Numbered from the stretch's first letter, positions 53,209 through 63,084 are shown. The stretch: DNA of 63,341 nt from Thermoflavimicrobium daqui (GCF_003313465.1 NZ_KZ845677.1:1-63341), one strand, 5' to 3'. Notes: generated from the letters alone by a model not told the origin. Program-made: numbers and translations.

Positions 53209-53505
53209 TTAATGTGTCATGGTGTTATATAGCATAATCCATATACTACCTGCTACAGTCACTATTGCCACAAACAACCCATATACGATATTAACCACTT
53301 GAATCCACTTGCTATCTCCTTCAGTCAGATGCATGAAGTAGAGAAGTTGTATGATTAGCTGAAAAAAGGCTAGAGTGACAATGATGGTTACCTTCCACCC
53401 AAGTGGGAGATTTGTTCTTAAAGTGATAAGTAATGCAGCAAATGTAAGAATCAGCGACCAGAGAAAACCGAAGATATGCTTTTTTAACGTATTCGGATGT
53501 TCCAT
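53209..53505 (-). CDS. qoxD: Cytochrome aa3 quinol oxidase subunit IV
   Basis: 98 aa, three membrane helices. The subunit IV (CyoD/QoxD) pattern is LPLGWKVTIIVTLAFFQLIIQ (split here by position 35-55) and H-L-T-E-G-D-S-K-W. Assists assembly and stability of the oxidase. Abuts the subunit III gene with no spacer and ends the qox operon. Confidence 0.9.
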   Translation of the reverse strand: MEHPNTLKKHIFGFLWSLILTFAALLITLRTNLPLGWKVTIIVTLAFFQLIIQLLYFMHLTEGDSKWIQVVNIVYGLFVAIVTVAGSIWIMLYNTMTH

Positions 53506-54117
53506 CTAAGACACCATCCCTAATAGATAAACTGCAGTAAAAATGAAGATCCAGACCACATCGAGAAAATGCCAATATAACCCAGTGATAAATGCCTTCC
53601 GTGCAGTAACAGGAGTAAACCCTTGTTTATATACTTGATAGAGTACAAGTAAAACCCAACCAATCCCTAATGTCACGTGTGCACCATGGGTTCCGACCAA
53701 AGCAAAAAAAGCGGATAAGAAAGCACTACGCGAAAGTCCTGCCCCTTCCGAAACATACGTGGCAAACTCATTGATCTCCATGACTAAGAATCCGAGCCCT
53801 AACAGAAGTGTTACAAGCATCCAACATAAATAACCTTTTTTGCTTCCTTTTCTCATTTCCATTACAGCAAGACCACAGGTAAAGCTACTTGTGAGTAGAA
53901 GAATGGTTTCGATCATAAACTCTTTCACTTCAAAGAGATCTTGTGATGTAGGGCCACCTGCCGTTTGACCATGCAAACTTAAATAAGTGGCAAATAAGGT
54001 GGCAAATAGTACGATCTCAGCACCAAGGAAAGCCCAAATCCCCAAAATCTTTAGCTTTCCATCTTCACTTTGATATTCCAATGGCTTCGATGTATCAACT
54101 TGTGATGGATTTGCCAC
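53506..54117 (-). CDS. qoxC: Cytochrome aa3 quinol oxidase subunit III
   Basis: 203 aa from GTG 54117, overlapping the end of qoxB by 23 bases (SD AAGGTGAG in the qoxB 3' end). Five membrane helices, with [18 protein letters not shown] and F-L-D-V-V-W-I-F motifs of heme-copper oxidase subunit III. Confidence 0.92.
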   Translation of the reverse strand: MANPSQVDTSKPLEYQSEDGKLKILGIWAFLGAEIVLFATLFATYLSLHGQTAGGPTSQDLFEVKEFMIETILLLTSSFTCGLAVMEMRKGSKKGYLCWMLVTLLLGLGFLVMEINEFATYVSEGAGLSRSAFLSAFFALVGTHGAHVTLGIGWVLLVLYQVYKQGFTPVTARKAFITGLYWHFLDVVWIFIFTAVYLLGMVS

Positions 54118-56083
54118 GAGCGCTCACCTTCTTCCATTTTGCTTCTGTTTGCTGAATGATATCGACTGGGATATAAAATCCTTTATCTTCATGAAGAGAA
54201 CGCCAAGCCAAACAACCTAACACGCCTAGTAAACCAATAATACCAATCAGATGCCATTCAAACACAAAACCAAAGCCCGCGATAAACATGAATATCGATA
54301 AAATCACTGGTAAACCCGTTTTATTCGGCATATGAATGGGTTTGAGTGGCTTCGATTCTTCTACTTTCATTGCTTTATTACGTTTTCGATACCAAAATGC
54401 ATCAATCTCATTCACTTGGGGAATCCGAGCAAAGTTGTATTCAGGTGCAGGAGAAGAAGTCGACCATTCTAAGGTACGCCCATCCCATGGATCTCCTGTT
54501 GTATCACGTTCACCATGGCGAATGCTATAGATAATGCAATAGACAAAGATGGCGAATCCAATTCCCATCAGATAAGCACCGATGGTTTCAATCATATTCC
54601 ATGTACCCCAGCCCAAACCTGCTGGATAAGTGTAGATTCGGCGTGGCATACCTTTTAATCCGATTAGATACATCGGAATGAAGCAAAGATTAAACCCAAT
54701 AATAAAGATCCAGAAGCTCCATTTTCCTAAACGTTCATTTAGCTTAAAACCAAACATTTTAGGCCACCAATAAATCAGACCAGCAAAACACGCAAAAACG
54801 GTCCCACCGATGAGCGTATAGTGGAAATGGCTAATCAAGAAGTAACTGTTATGATATTGATAGTCAGCTGGCGCCGAGGCCAACATGACCCCCGTGATTC
54901 CTCCAACTAAGAAAGTTGGGATAAAGGCTAGCGTCCAAAGCATCGGAGTTGTAAAGCGAATTCGCCCTTTATAGAGCGTAAACAGCCAGTTAAAAATTTT
55001 GACACCTGTTGGAATAGATATCAACATCGTGGTAATTGAGAATAACGAGTTAATCCATGGTCCTGATCCCATTGTAAAAAAGTGATGAACCCAAACGACA
55101 AAGCTCAAAGCGGAAATAGCTACCATGGAGTATACCATTGCACTATAACCAAATAGACGCTTTCGTGCAAATGTACTAATCACCTCTGAGAAAATACCAA
55201 AAGCTGGTAAGATAACAATATATACTTCTGGATGTCCCCAGATCCAAAAGAGGTTAGCCCATAACATCGGCATTCCATCACCAGCAATGGTAAAGAAGTG
55301 AGCACCGAATAAGCGATCCATGGTGAGTAGTGCAAGAGCCACAGTGAGAACAGGGAAAGCAAAGATAATAATAATGGAAGTAATTAAGGTTGACCAAGTA
55401 AACATAGGCATCTTCATTAGCTTCATGCCAGGTGCCCGCATTTTCAAAATGGTTACCAAAAAGTTAATACCTGACATCAATGTTCCGATTCCAGATATTT
55501 GTAATCCGAGCAAATAGTAGTTTTCTCCTGGTCCAGGATCTAGCTCATTTCCAGCCAGTGGTGTATAGCTAGTCCATCCTGCATCAGGAGAACCACCAAT
55601 TACAAAAGATATATTAAAGAGCAAAGCTCCTGCTGCAAAGAGCCAAAAGCTCAAAGCATTCAATGCAGGAAAAGCAACATCCCTTGCTCCAATTTGCAAT
55701 GGTACTGCAATATTCATCAGACCAAAGATAAAAGGCATAGCCATAAAGATAATCATAATGGTACCATGAGTCGTAAAGATTTCATTATAGTGCTGTGCAT
55801 TTAAAAACTTTAAATTGGGTAGTGCTAATTGAGTCCGCATTAAGACTGCATCGACTCCACCTCGAAAGAGCATGAGTACTGCGGAAATCAGATACATGAT
55901 CCCAATCTTTTTATGATCAACCGTCGTTAGCCATTCGTCCCATAGCCAGCGCCACTTTTTATAATAGGTAAGCACAAAAACAATGCCAAGCATGGTGAGA
56001 ACGATTAATACATCTGCCATATAAATCATTGGCTCCCCCGTTACAAAAAAATGCTCTGGCTTCTTAAAATTAAACAAATCCAC
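54095..56083 (-). CDS. qoxB: Cytochrome aa3 quinol oxidase subunit I
   Basis: 662 aa from GTG 56083, six bases after AAAGGAGAG (the frame opens at 56101 but that part includes the SD). Heme-copper oxidase subunit I: low-spin heme ligand in H-G-T-I-M-I-I-F, CuB/cross-linked Tyr in [12 protein letters not shown], CuB His-His in WVHHFFTMG and heme a3 ligand region H-F-H-Y-T-L. Reduces O2 to water and pumps protons. Length agrees with QoxB of Bacillus. Confidence 0.95.
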   Translation of the reverse strand: MDLFNFKKPEHFFVTGEPMIYMADVLIVLTMLGIVFVLTYYKKWRWLWDEWLTTVDHKKIGIMYLISAVLMLFRGGVDAVLMRTQLALPNLKFLNAQHYNEIFTTHGTIMIIFMAMPFIFGLMNIAVPLQIGARDVAFPALNALSFWLFAAGALLFNISFVIGGSPDAGWTSYTPLAGNELDPGPGENYYLLGLQISGIGTLMSGINFLVTILKMRAPGMKLMKMPMFTWSTLITSIIIIFAFPVLTVALALLTMDRLFGAHFFTIAGDGMPMLWANLFWIWGHPEVYIVILPAFGIFSEVISTFARKRLFGYSAMVYSMVAISALSFVVWVHHFFTMGSGPWINSLFSITTMLISIPTGVKIFNWLFTLYKGRIRFTTPMLWTLAFIPTFLVGGITGVMLASAPADYQYHNSYFLISHFHYTLIGGTVFACFAGLIYWWPKMFGFKLNERLGKWSFWIFIIGFNLCFIPMYLIGLKGMPRRIYTYPAGLGWGTWNMIETIGAYLMGIGFAIFVYCIIYSIRHGERDTTGDPWDGRTLEWSTSSPAPEYNFARIPQVNEIDAFWYRKRNKAMKVEESKPLKPIHMPNKTGLPVILSIFMFIAGFGFVFEWHLIGIIGLLGVLGCLAWRSLHEDKGFYIPVDIIQQTEAKWKKVSARGKSITS

Positions 56084-56118
56084 AGTAGTCTCTCCTTTCA
56101 TCCTTTAGTGGCCAAATC

Positions 56119-56979
56119 TCAATGGTGGTGATGATGTTTCTCGCCACCTTGTTGTTTTTCATACTCTTTAATAAATACTGCCGGGTAGGATGAATAAGTC
56201 ATTTCTGGTACATTACCAGGCTTCATTAGTTTTAAATAATCACTTTCGGTTTGCTCTGGAGCGGTCTTTTTCACATGAGAAATCCACTTGTTAAAATCCT
56301 CTTTTTCCTGGGAAATAACGCGGAATGTCATATGTGTAAATCCTTTCCCCGAAAAATTTGAACTCCGTCCTAAATATGTGCCAGGCTTATCAGCTTCCAA
56401 CCACAAATGCATGGTCATACCCGGCATCGTATATTCTTGTCCACCCAATTCAGGAACCCAAAAAGAGTTCATCGCACCTACTGCATTTAATTCAAAGTCA
56501 ATAGGAACATTTGCAGGGATTTTAATATAATTAACCGTTTCAATCCCCTGTTCTGGATAGCGGAAAATCCATTTCCAATCCACTGAGGTTACTTCAATTT
56601 TCATCGGCTTTTGTTCTGGACTAGGTGAACGTTCTAATTCAAAGGTAGTTTTTGTCGTTGGGATCGCCAGTGCAATCACGATGATTACTGGAATTACTGT
56701 CCAGATAATTTCTAACCAACGACTTCCTTCTTGTTCAGGTGGTTCATAATCTAAGTTGTCCGGTCTCTCACGATACTTCACAAGTACAAAAACAAAAATA
56801 CCAACAACAGCGACAAAAATAATCGACATTAAAGCAACTGACCAAATAATTAAGTCATATTGCTTTTGTGCGACAGGACCTTGCGGGTTTAGTACACCCG
56901 TTTTCACTTGACTACAACCAGCAAGGAGAAAGATTAGGCCAACCAATGATAGTACCTTCTTTAAATGACCTCGCGCCAC
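56119..56979 (-). CDS. qoxA: Cytochrome aa3 quinol oxidase subunit II (lipoprotein)
   Basis: 286 aa from GTG 56979, eight bases after AAAGGGTG; the longer frame to 57039 would put a second hydrophobic stretch before the signal peptide. Lipobox L-L-A-G-C with Cys22, two membrane helices, then the cupredoxin-like domain (about 110-210). The CuA-binding C-x-x-x-C and flanking ligands are absent, which identifies a quinol rather than cytochrome c oxidase. The C-terminus is E-K-H-H-H-H-H, a natural histidine tail. First gene of qoxABCD. Confidence 0.92.
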   Translation of the reverse strand: MARGHLKKVLSLVGLIFLLAGCSQVKTGVLNPQGPVAQKQYDLIIWSVALMSIIFVAVVGIFVFVLVKYRERPDNLDYEPPEQEGSRWLEIIWTVIPVIIVIALAIPTTKTTFELERSPSPEQKPMKIEVTSVDWKWIFRYPEQGIETVNYIKIPANVPIDFELNAVGAMNSFWVPELGGQEYTMPGMTMHLWLEADKPGTYLGRSSNFSGKGFTHMTFRVISQEKEDFNKWISHVKKTAPEQTESDYLKLMKPGNVPEMTYSSYPAVFIKEYEKQQGGEKHHHHH

Positions 56980-57531
56980 ACTCCTGTCACCCTTTCTAAA
57001 GAGAATAAGTATCAATAAATAAAAGGTTTTCAAAACCATTCATCGTAAATGAGCAATTTGTGAAATTAATAACTTAAATAGACATAGATATAGTAAAATG
57101 AATATTGATTTTTACTAATTACTGCTAGCTCGTATTCACAAATCGCTCAAACTTTGTTCATTAATGAACAAAGTGCTACAAAAAAAAGAACCTATCCTAA
57201 CATATGATGTGAGACAATTTAGAGTTTGTTAGGTTCTATAGACGCGATCTAATGTAAATTTATACTACTTACTATAGGATTCCAAGATATAAATTCTCCC
57301 TTTATTACCTATAAATTCCATAATAGTCTCCGTTTATATTTACCACCATTATTCATTCTCCAAGCTCCCATTCAGACATATCGAAAATGATATATTAAGT
57401 GGCATTACCTTTTTATTCAAAATAAATTGTAGTCAATAATCTGAAAACAAATCAATAAATTGACCTTAACATTTTATTCATACATACTATTATTTGTAAT
57501 AGTATTAAAAAAATTAGAAGGGACTGATGCA
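56980..57531. other. Intergenic region between qoxA and putP
   Basis: Contains divergent promoter regions, a perfect 24-base palindrome at 57151-57174, and an imperfect GAACCTA/TAGGTTC inverted repeat near 57188-57237. No gene. Confidence 0.5.
57151..57174. promoter_or_regulatory. Perfect 24-base palindrome upstream of qox
   Basis: ACTTTGTTCATT / AATGAACAAAGT, fully symmetric, about 170 bases before qoxA. Probably an operator or a short stem-loop in the leader; TTTGTGAAT-like segments nearby (57055-57060 and 57133-57142) recall Rex half-sites but do not form a full site. Confidence 0.5.
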
Positions 57532-59001
57532 ATGGACTACCAAATCTTTATTTCCATTGGGATTTATATCGTTGCGATGCTACTCATCGGTTTTTATGCC
57601 TATAAAAAAACCGACAACTTATCCGACTATATGCTAGGAGGAAGAAATCTAGGCCCTGTGGTAACCGCATTAAGTGCGGGTGCCTCTGATATGAGTGGCT
57701 GGTTATTAATGGGACTTCCTGGTGCTATGTATGTAAACGGTTTAAGTAGTGGCTGGATTGTAGTTGGTTTAACAGTTGGGGCTTATTTAAACTGGTTATT
57801 TGTAGCTCCTCGATTAAGAGTTTATACGGAAATCACCAATAACTCTCTTACTATTCCTGATTATTTTGCTAACCGTTTCAAAGATCACTCTCATATTCTA
57901 CGAATTGCATCTGCACTAGTTATTCTTATTTTCTTTACCTTATATACTTCTTCGGGAATGGTTGCAGGTGGGGAGCTATTTAAAAGCTCATTCCATCTTG
58001 ATTATAAGTTGGGTCTTTGGCTAACTGCAGGAGTTGTCATCATATATACACTATTTGGTGGCTTTATCGCTGTTAGCTGGACTGATCTAGTACAAGGCAT
58101 CATGATGGTGATTGCTCTCATTCTTGTCCCTATCGTTACTATGATGAATATCGGTGGAATAGGTCCGACATTTACGAAGATTCATGCCGTAGACCCTACT
58201 TTATTAGATGCCTTGAAGGGAACTAGCGTAATCGGAATCATATCATTATTAGCTTGGGGATTAGGATACTTTGGACAACCTCATATTATTGTCCGTTTTA
58301 TGGCGATCACTTCGATCAAAGAGATGAAAAGTGCTCGAAGGGTTGGCATGGGATGGATGATTTTCTCTGTAGTTGGAGCGATGTTTACAGGATTAGTAGG
58401 AATTGCTTACTTTGCGATCACAACAAAGAAACTGGATAATCCTGAAACGGTATTTATCGTCCTATCCAATACGTTATTCCATCCATTGATCGCTGGTTTC
58501 TTTTTAGCTGCGATCTTAGCCGCAATCATGAGTACCATTTCATCCCAATTACTTGTCACGGCTAGTTCATTGACACAGGATTTTTATCGTGTGTTTCTCC
58601 GGCGTAATGCTTCCGATAAAGAAATGGTGTTGGTCGGTCGTCTTTCTCTGCTACTCGTTGCCATCATTGCTCTTCTCTTGGCACTCAATCCGAATAAAAC
58701 GATTCTTAACTTGGTAGCCTACGCTTGGGCAGGATTTGGTGCATCCTTTGGGCCTGTTGTTCTCCTTAGTCTCTACTGGAAACGGATGACGAAGTGGGGA
58801 GCGCTCGCTGGTATGGTCGTCGGTGCAGTTACCGTTCTAATCTGGGAGCAAGTGAAAGCACTTGAAGCCATCTATGAGATTATTCCAGGCTTTATCGCTG
58901 GAGCCATAGCGATCGTGGTTGTAAGTCTACTGACGAAAAAACCAACAGATGAAATGGAAAAGGAATTTGAAGAAGCAACTACGCAGGTCTCTGTACGTTA
59001 G
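57532..59001 (+). CDS. putP: Sodium/proline symporter (PutP-like, SSS family)
   Basis: 489 aa started at ATG 57532 (AGAAGGGA upstream); the longer frame from 57460 lacks an SD. Thirteen membrane helices; SSS-family motifs GGRNLGPVVTALSAGASDMS (Na+ site region in TM2), ASALVILIFFTLYTSSGMVAGG and A-A-I-M-S-T-I-S-S-Q-L-L-V in TM9. Imports proline with Na+; the proline assignment rests on similarity to PutP/OpuE. Two tandem hairpins follow. Confidence 0.9.
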   Translation: MDYQIFISIGIYIVAMLLIGFYAYKKTDNLSDYMLGGRNLGPVVTALSAGASDMSGWLLMGLPGAMYVNGLSSGWIVVGLTVGAYLNWLFVAPRLRVYTEITNNSLTIPDYFANRFKDHSHILRIASALVILIFFTLYTSSGMVAGGELFKSSFHLDYKLGLWLTAGVVIIYTLFGGFIAVSWTDLVQGIMMVIALILVPIVTMMNIGGIGPTFTKIHAVDPTLLDALKGTSVIGIISLLAWGLGYFGQPHIIVRFMAITSIKEMKSARRVGMGWMIFSVVGAMFTGLVGIAYFAITTKKLDNPETVFIVLSNTLFHPLIAGFFLAAILAAIMSTISSQLLVTASSLTQDFYRVFLRRNASDKEMVLVGRLSLLLVAIIALLLALNPNKTILNLVAYAWAGFGASFGPVVLLSLYWKRMTKWGALAGMVVGAVTVLIWEQVKALEAIYEIIPGFIAGAIAIVVVSLLTKKPTDEMEKEFEEATTQVSVR

Positions 59002-59059
59002 TTTTATCGCAATCTATGATCATCTTCGATGAAAATCCTATCTAATAACATCACATGAA

Positions 59060-59122
59060 AGGCATGCGTTTCTCCTTTCACTCTCTAGCAAGTTAGAGTG
59101 ATTTTAAAAGACTCGCATGCCT
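59060..59122 (+). terminator. Extended hairpin downstream of putP
   Basis: AGGCATGCG (59060-59068) pairs with CGCATGCCT (59114-59122) and encloses an inner CACTCT/AGAGTG stem (59079-59084 with 59095-59100). Confidence 0.65.
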
Positions 59123-59205
59123 AGTTTCTTTTCAATTTCAACGACAATCATCAAACTCTTTTATTATTTTTAGTAGAAACTAGCCTAAATAGTTCGTCTA
59201 CTAAA

Positions 59206-59240
59206 AAAGCATACTGAAACGGCTGATCTCAGTATGCTTT
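59206..59240. terminator. Bidirectional terminator before the FAH gene end
   Basis: AAAGCATACTGA (59206-59217) and TCAGTATGCTTT (59229-59240), 15 bases beyond the leftward stop at 59256. Confidence 0.82.
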
Positions 59241-59255
59241 AAATATCATACCTAA

Positions 59256-59882
59256 TTAATTTAGGTGTATGAAACAATCCCCCAAAACTTCTTCTCCCCA
59301 TTTCAATTGTAAATGGTCGTTATGTGCCATAGAGCCCACTCCTGCTGGTGTTCCAGTATAGATCATATCTCCAGCCCCTAGACCAAAGTTTTCGGAACAA
59401 AACTGGATAATCGTCTGTATATCAAATAGCATGTCTTGAATATTGCCTCTTTGTACTTCTTGATTATTTTTGATAAGGGTAAAATCCACCTTTTGACAAG
59501 CCTCTATACTAGTGAATTTCCGAAATTCCGTAATGATCGCAGAATTAGGAAACCCTTTGGCTAACAGCCACGGATGACCTTTCTTTTTTAGTTCACTTTG
59601 TACATCTCGTAAAGTGAAGTCAATCCCTAGAGCAAACTGATCGACTACCTCCTCGATATTTATCCCTGTTTTATAAGGTCTAGCGATATGTAATACCCAT
59701 TCTACTTCATAATGAACCTCACCACGATCCCCTGGTAAGGAAATCGCTTGTCCATTTGCTTTGACTAAAGCATGAGTCGGTTTCGAGAAAATCATAGGGG
59801 ATTTAGGTACTTCATTCCCTAATTCTTGAGCATGAAGACGGTAGTTTCTACCTACACAGTATATGTTACGAATATGTTCCAT
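59256..59882 (-). CDS. Fumarylacetoacetate hydrolase (FAH) family protein
   Basis: 208 aa, a short single-domain FAH protein. Metal-binding acids in HYEVEWVLHI (E-x-E) and the Asp in G-I-D-F-T-L-R-D, plus catalytic A-K-G-F and the end motif GDMIYTGTPAGVGSM. Family members cleave C-C bonds of 2-oxo/acylpyruvate compounds or decarboxylate oxaloacetate; the short form suggests an acylpyruvase/oxaloacetate decarboxylase-type activity. No aromatic-degradation neighbours. Confidence 0.88.
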   Translation of the reverse strand: MEHIRNIYCVGRNYRLHAQELGNEVPKSPMIFSKPTHALVKANGQAISLPGDRGEVHYEVEWVLHIARPYKTGINIEEVVDQFALGIDFTLRDVQSELKKKGHPWLLAKGFPNSAIITEFRKFTSIEACQKVDFTLIKNNQEVQRGNIQDMLFDIQTIIQFCSENFGLGAGDMIYTGTPAGVGSMAHNDHLQLKWGEEVLGDCFIHLN

Positions 59883-60152
59883 CTCTAATCCTCTTCTCTT
59901 TTACTCTGTCTACTATATAAGCTTATCTGCTTTATTTTAACGATTACTCTCTTAAAGGTTACCTGAATATTATCATATCTTCAAATCTCTAGCAATTAGT
60001 GAAAAGATCATATAGCTTACTAGACTAAAACAATTTGTCTAAAAAAGCAACTCCACACAAATGAATATCTTTATCAATAGAAAAACTTAATGTTCAAACT
60101 CTAAAATCACCCATACATTCATCTATATGTTTTATATCATCAAGTGAGTAAA

Positions 60153-60653
60153 CTAAGATTGCTTCTTTACATAGACAAATCCTTTGTTGGCATAGTAATC
60201 TGCTCCACATCCATTTGCAAACACATATTGAACTTTCTCAAGGATCGGCCACTTGCTTATAATAGCAACTCCACCATCTTCCGGAACCCAATCCGAGTAC
60301 CTCCCAAGTGTTTGGTTCCAACCTGATCTGCTTCGTCCCAACACCGGAGTCTGATTGGCATATTCAGTGGATAAACTGCTCAGCAGTTTATTTGAAGCAT
60401 TATTATCAAAAAGTTCATTAAGAATAACGATATCATGACCTTTCATAAAGTCGGCCTTGCTAATTAAGTCCGCTCTGAAAGATGGTTTCCAACCACCTGT
60501 CAAGGAGGAGGATAGCATATACACATTATATGCCATCGCTTTAAAGTCTACTGTCTCATTTGCTGAAGAAGCAAAGGCAGTTGATGAACTAAAAACCATT
60601 GTAAAGCTAACTAGTAGAGTAAATAACCATTTTGCCATACGTCTTTTCATCAT
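60153..60653 (-). pseudogene. Truncated sphingomyelinase C / beta-hemolysin-type phosphodiesterase
   Basis: About 166 residues from ATG 60653 (GGGGGACA upstream). Signal peptide (MMKRRMAKWLFTLLVSFTMV...AFA), then the N-terminal half of a secreted Mg-dependent neutral sphingomyelinase: MAYNVYMLSSSL, the metal-binding Glu in V-I-L-N-E-L-F-D, VLGRSRSGWNQTLG, EDGGVAIISKWPILEK and FANGCGADYYANKGFVY. Relatives are about 330 residues. Here the frame stops after V-K-K-Q-S, and the C-terminal half with the G-x-H, G-D-M-N and catalytic S-D-H motifs is absent from the following DNA. So the product cannot be catalytic; a deletion or disruption is inferred. Confidence 0.82.
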
Positions 60654-61331
60654 TGTCCCCCTATCTACTCTATCAGTTTCACTATGTAGGTTAATAGGTT
60701 TTATATTCATTTCATTCAACATCTATTAACCATTGTAGTGTAACAAATATATCTATTAGTAACAGATATTAATTTATAATTAAAATATTCTTACAAGAGT
60801 CAAAATAAATACTTAATATAATTTAAATATATCCCATTAACAAAGCTTAGCGAGGTTGTTGTATAAATCAACACGTCACTTAATTAGCTACCATTTCATG
60901 AGCATTGCCGACAGGAGACTCGTAAACTTATCAACCTAGAGGAATGGAAGCGTTGCTCGGTTTCTCCCTTGCCAAGCTATATCATAAACAGGTTATGCTT
61001 CAAAATAGTTTCTTTTTCCTCGTAAATCATATGGAGAGTCATGGATTAAATATCAAGCTCTTTTTCTAATTGCGTTCCTATGGCATAACTTGTCCATATA
61101 CACAACAAAGCGATCATTAGGATGACGTTCGAGCAGATGAACTATCGTTGATCTTGAAATCGTTTCTAAGGCAGGCTCAAACTTTTAATTATACAAAGTT
61201 AAAGAGCATCCTTCATTTGTATGATTGTAAATAGTCTATAAATTAATATATAATTGAAATAATAACTAGTCTCATTACATAAAATTCATAAACAAGACTA
61301 TTCCAAGCAAAATAAATAAGGAGTTGGCATA
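60654..61331. other. Intergenic region with mobile-element debris
   Basis: Apart from the possible transposase relic at 61053-61181, this stretch holds no gene. The section 60840-60990 has a less AT-biased composition than its flanks. Confidence 0.4.
61053..61181 (-). pseudogene. Possible DDE (IS630-like) transposase relic
   Basis: A leftward open frame reads F-E-P-A-L-E-T-I then STIVHLLERHPNDRFVVYMD and KLCHRNAIRKRA, ending at TGA 61053-61055. The pattern of a helix, R-H-P, a hydrophobic strand ending in Asp and a following x-x-x-H resembles the second catalytic block of DDE_3 transposases (F-L-x-x-L-L...I-V-x-V-x-D-N-A-x-x-H). It is only ~42 residues and has no start, so it would be a decayed fragment. 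Confidence 0.4.
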
Positions 61332-61853
61332 ATGAAATCCTTACCAACTTTTAAAGTCATCCGCTTGACCAAAGCGATTTTAGTTTTAACGGTGGGTATC
61401 TATGCACTCTTAGTTTTCTTTAATAATGTAACGGATTATGATAGTAACTTTCAATTTGTCAGGCATGTCCTATCAATGGATACAACCTTTCTTGACAACC
61501 AGTTAATGTATCGAGCAATTACGTCCCCAGTACTTCATCATATCGCTTATCTTACGATTATCCTTTTTGAAGGATTGATTGCTTTTTTATGTTTAAAAGG
61601 AAGCTATCAACTGTTTAAACATGTTCATGCTGATGGGAAAACCTTTCATGAAGCCAAGAGGCTTTCCTTGATTGCCTTGACTTGTTGTTGTCTGCTCTGG
61701 TTCTTCGGTTTTCAGGTAGTTGGTGGAGAATGGTTTGCGATGTGGATGTCGAGTAAATGGAATGGTTTATCATCTGCATTTCGTTTAGTCACATATATGC
61801 TGTTAGTGCTTATATTTGTTTCCCTGAAAAATGACGATGAAAGTAGCTCTTAA
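61332..61853 (+). CDS. DUF2165 family small membrane protein
   Basis: 173 aa with four membrane helices (about 12-32, 68-90, 110-130, 148-166). The conserved V-T-D-Y-D-S-N-F-x-F-V-x-H-V-L-S-M-D-T segment after helix 1 and VVGGEWFAMWMSSKWNG before helix 4 identify DUF2165 (predicted small integral membrane proteins). Function unknown. SD AAGGAG precedes the ATG. Single gene. Confidence 0.82.
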   Translation: MKSLPTFKVIRLTKAILVLTVGIYALLVFFNNVTDYDSNFQFVRHVLSMDTTFLDNQLMYRAITSPVLHHIAYLTIILFEGLIAFLCLKGSYQLFKHVHADGKTFHEAKRLSLIALTCCCLLWFFGFQVVGGEWFAMWMSSKWNGLSSAFRLVTYMLLVLIFVSLKNDDESSS

Positions 61854-62039
61854 AATACCATCATATATGTCATTCCTTCCAAATAACAAAGAAGATTACA
61901 TTGATATCACTTTCTATCCTATTCACGTATTCTTCAATGAACTAGCTGACTAAAATTGATTTTATCCGAGTTTATAAAGATATCGTCTCTTTAATCATTC
62001 AGGGAAGATCATTAATAACTTCCATAATTATTTTTTTAA

Positions 62040-62621
62040 TTATTCCCTCTTCTTAAGAAGTTTCGCCTTTTCATTTATTAACTCTAACTTTTCTTCTAAA
62101 AAATCATTTCTTTGCTCCAACAATTTTATCTTTTGTTCCGCTAATGCTAACTTTATTTCTAATCTCTCCAATTTTAACTCATTCAGTTCTTCATATTTTT
62201 TGCTCCATCGAACCGTAAATTCAAATAAAAAATAGGCACCTGAAAATACTGCAAATAATAAAATGAAGTAGGTAATCGGCACATTAGACCATACTATTGT
62301 AATCCAACCGATTGAAAAACTTCCAATGTTAATAATTAACAAAGTATCAGGTACATATTGAGGTAAGTGTAATTTACCAAATAATTTGGTTGTAATCACA
62401 TCCCGTTCCTTATTTTCCTTTTCTTCATACTTCAAATTATATTTTCTTTTCCATTTTAAAAAGAAATAAACAACTACAAAAGGATATAACCAAACATATA
62501 AGTCTAAAATAATCTCCCAAGGAACAATGGAGTAGGGAAATCCAGCCAGATAACGTCCTACAGTATAATAAATAATACCGACACAAAGACATAGAAAACA
62601 AAATCCGATTACCACCGGCAT
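62040..62621 (-). CDS. Hypothetical membrane protein with C-terminal coiled coil
   Basis: 193 aa, no family recognised. Four hydrophobic segments (about 3-25, 35-57, 93-113, 117-137) are followed by a Leu/Glu/Lys-rich helix (about 142-193, e.g. ELKLERLEIKLALAEQKIKL) with clear heptads. It probably sits in the cytoplasmic membrane with a cytoplasmic coiled coil for oligomerisation or partner binding. Neighbours (DUF2165 gene and rRNA operon) give no functional hint. Confidence 0.65.
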   Translation of the reverse strand: MPVVIGFCFLCLCVGIIYYTVGRYLAGFPYSIVPWEIILDLYVWLYPFVVVYFFLKWKRKYNLKYEEKENKERDVITTKLFGKLHLPQYVPDTLLIINIGSFSIGWITIVWSNVPITYFILLFAVFSGAYFLFEFTVRWSKKYEELNELKLERLEIKLALAEQKIKLLEQRNDFLEEKLELINEKAKLLKKRE

Positions 62622-62932
62622 TGCCTCATCCCTTTCTAAAATTTAAACTTTAAAGAATATTATAATAAATATATACATAATTGTCGATATTTTATATATG
62701 TACATTAATATTTATTTTAAATTGGACTTTATTTATATGAAATAGATGAATTCGTACTTATGAAGGATAATTTCCATGTCAAGAGAGCATTGAGAAAGAA
62801 GTAGTTATATATCCGTTTTTCATTCGTATTTATTTATTTGACAGTTTAGGGGTTATTGTCTCTATTTTCTTCAATGAAGTCCAACAACAGGGAGCACCTA
62901 TTCATGAAAACTTCCTAGAGTAAAATAGTAAA
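62622..62932. other. Intergenic region before the rRNA operon terminator
   Basis: AT-rich. A rightward frame of about 50 codons (62774-62923, ending G-A-P-I-H-E-N-F-L-E) has no start or SD and is not annotated as a gene. Nothing else is recognised. Confidence 0.4.
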
Positions 62933-62958
62933 AAAGCTATCCAAAATTGGATAGCTTT
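62933..62958 (-). terminator. rRNA operon terminator
   Basis: AAAGCTATCCA (62933-62943) pairs with TGGATAGCTTT (62948-62958) around four bases; T-run on the minus strand. Nine bases beyond the 5S rRNA. Confidence 0.88.
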
Positions 62959-62966
62959 CTTTGTAT

Positions 62967-63084
62967 GCCTGGCAACGACCTACTCTCCCAGGGGTCTGCA
63001 CCCCAAGTACCATCGGCGCAGAAGGGCTTAACTGTCGTGTTCGGGATGGGAACGAGTGGAACCCCTTCGCTATAATCACCAGAC
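62967..63084 (-). rRNA. rrf: 5S ribosomal RNA
   Basis: The minus strand begins GTCTGGTGATTATAGCGAAG at 63084, contains CCCATCCCGAACACGACAGT and ends GTAGGTCGTTGCCAGGC at 62967, a complete ~118-base Gram-positive 5S rRNA. It follows the 23S gene on the same strand with no tRNA between them. Apparent protein frames over this region are spurious. Confidence 0.97.

Noticed and set aside
62774-62923. ~50-codon rightward frame ending N-F-L-E
   Set aside because: Lacks a start codon and SD; no homology recognised.
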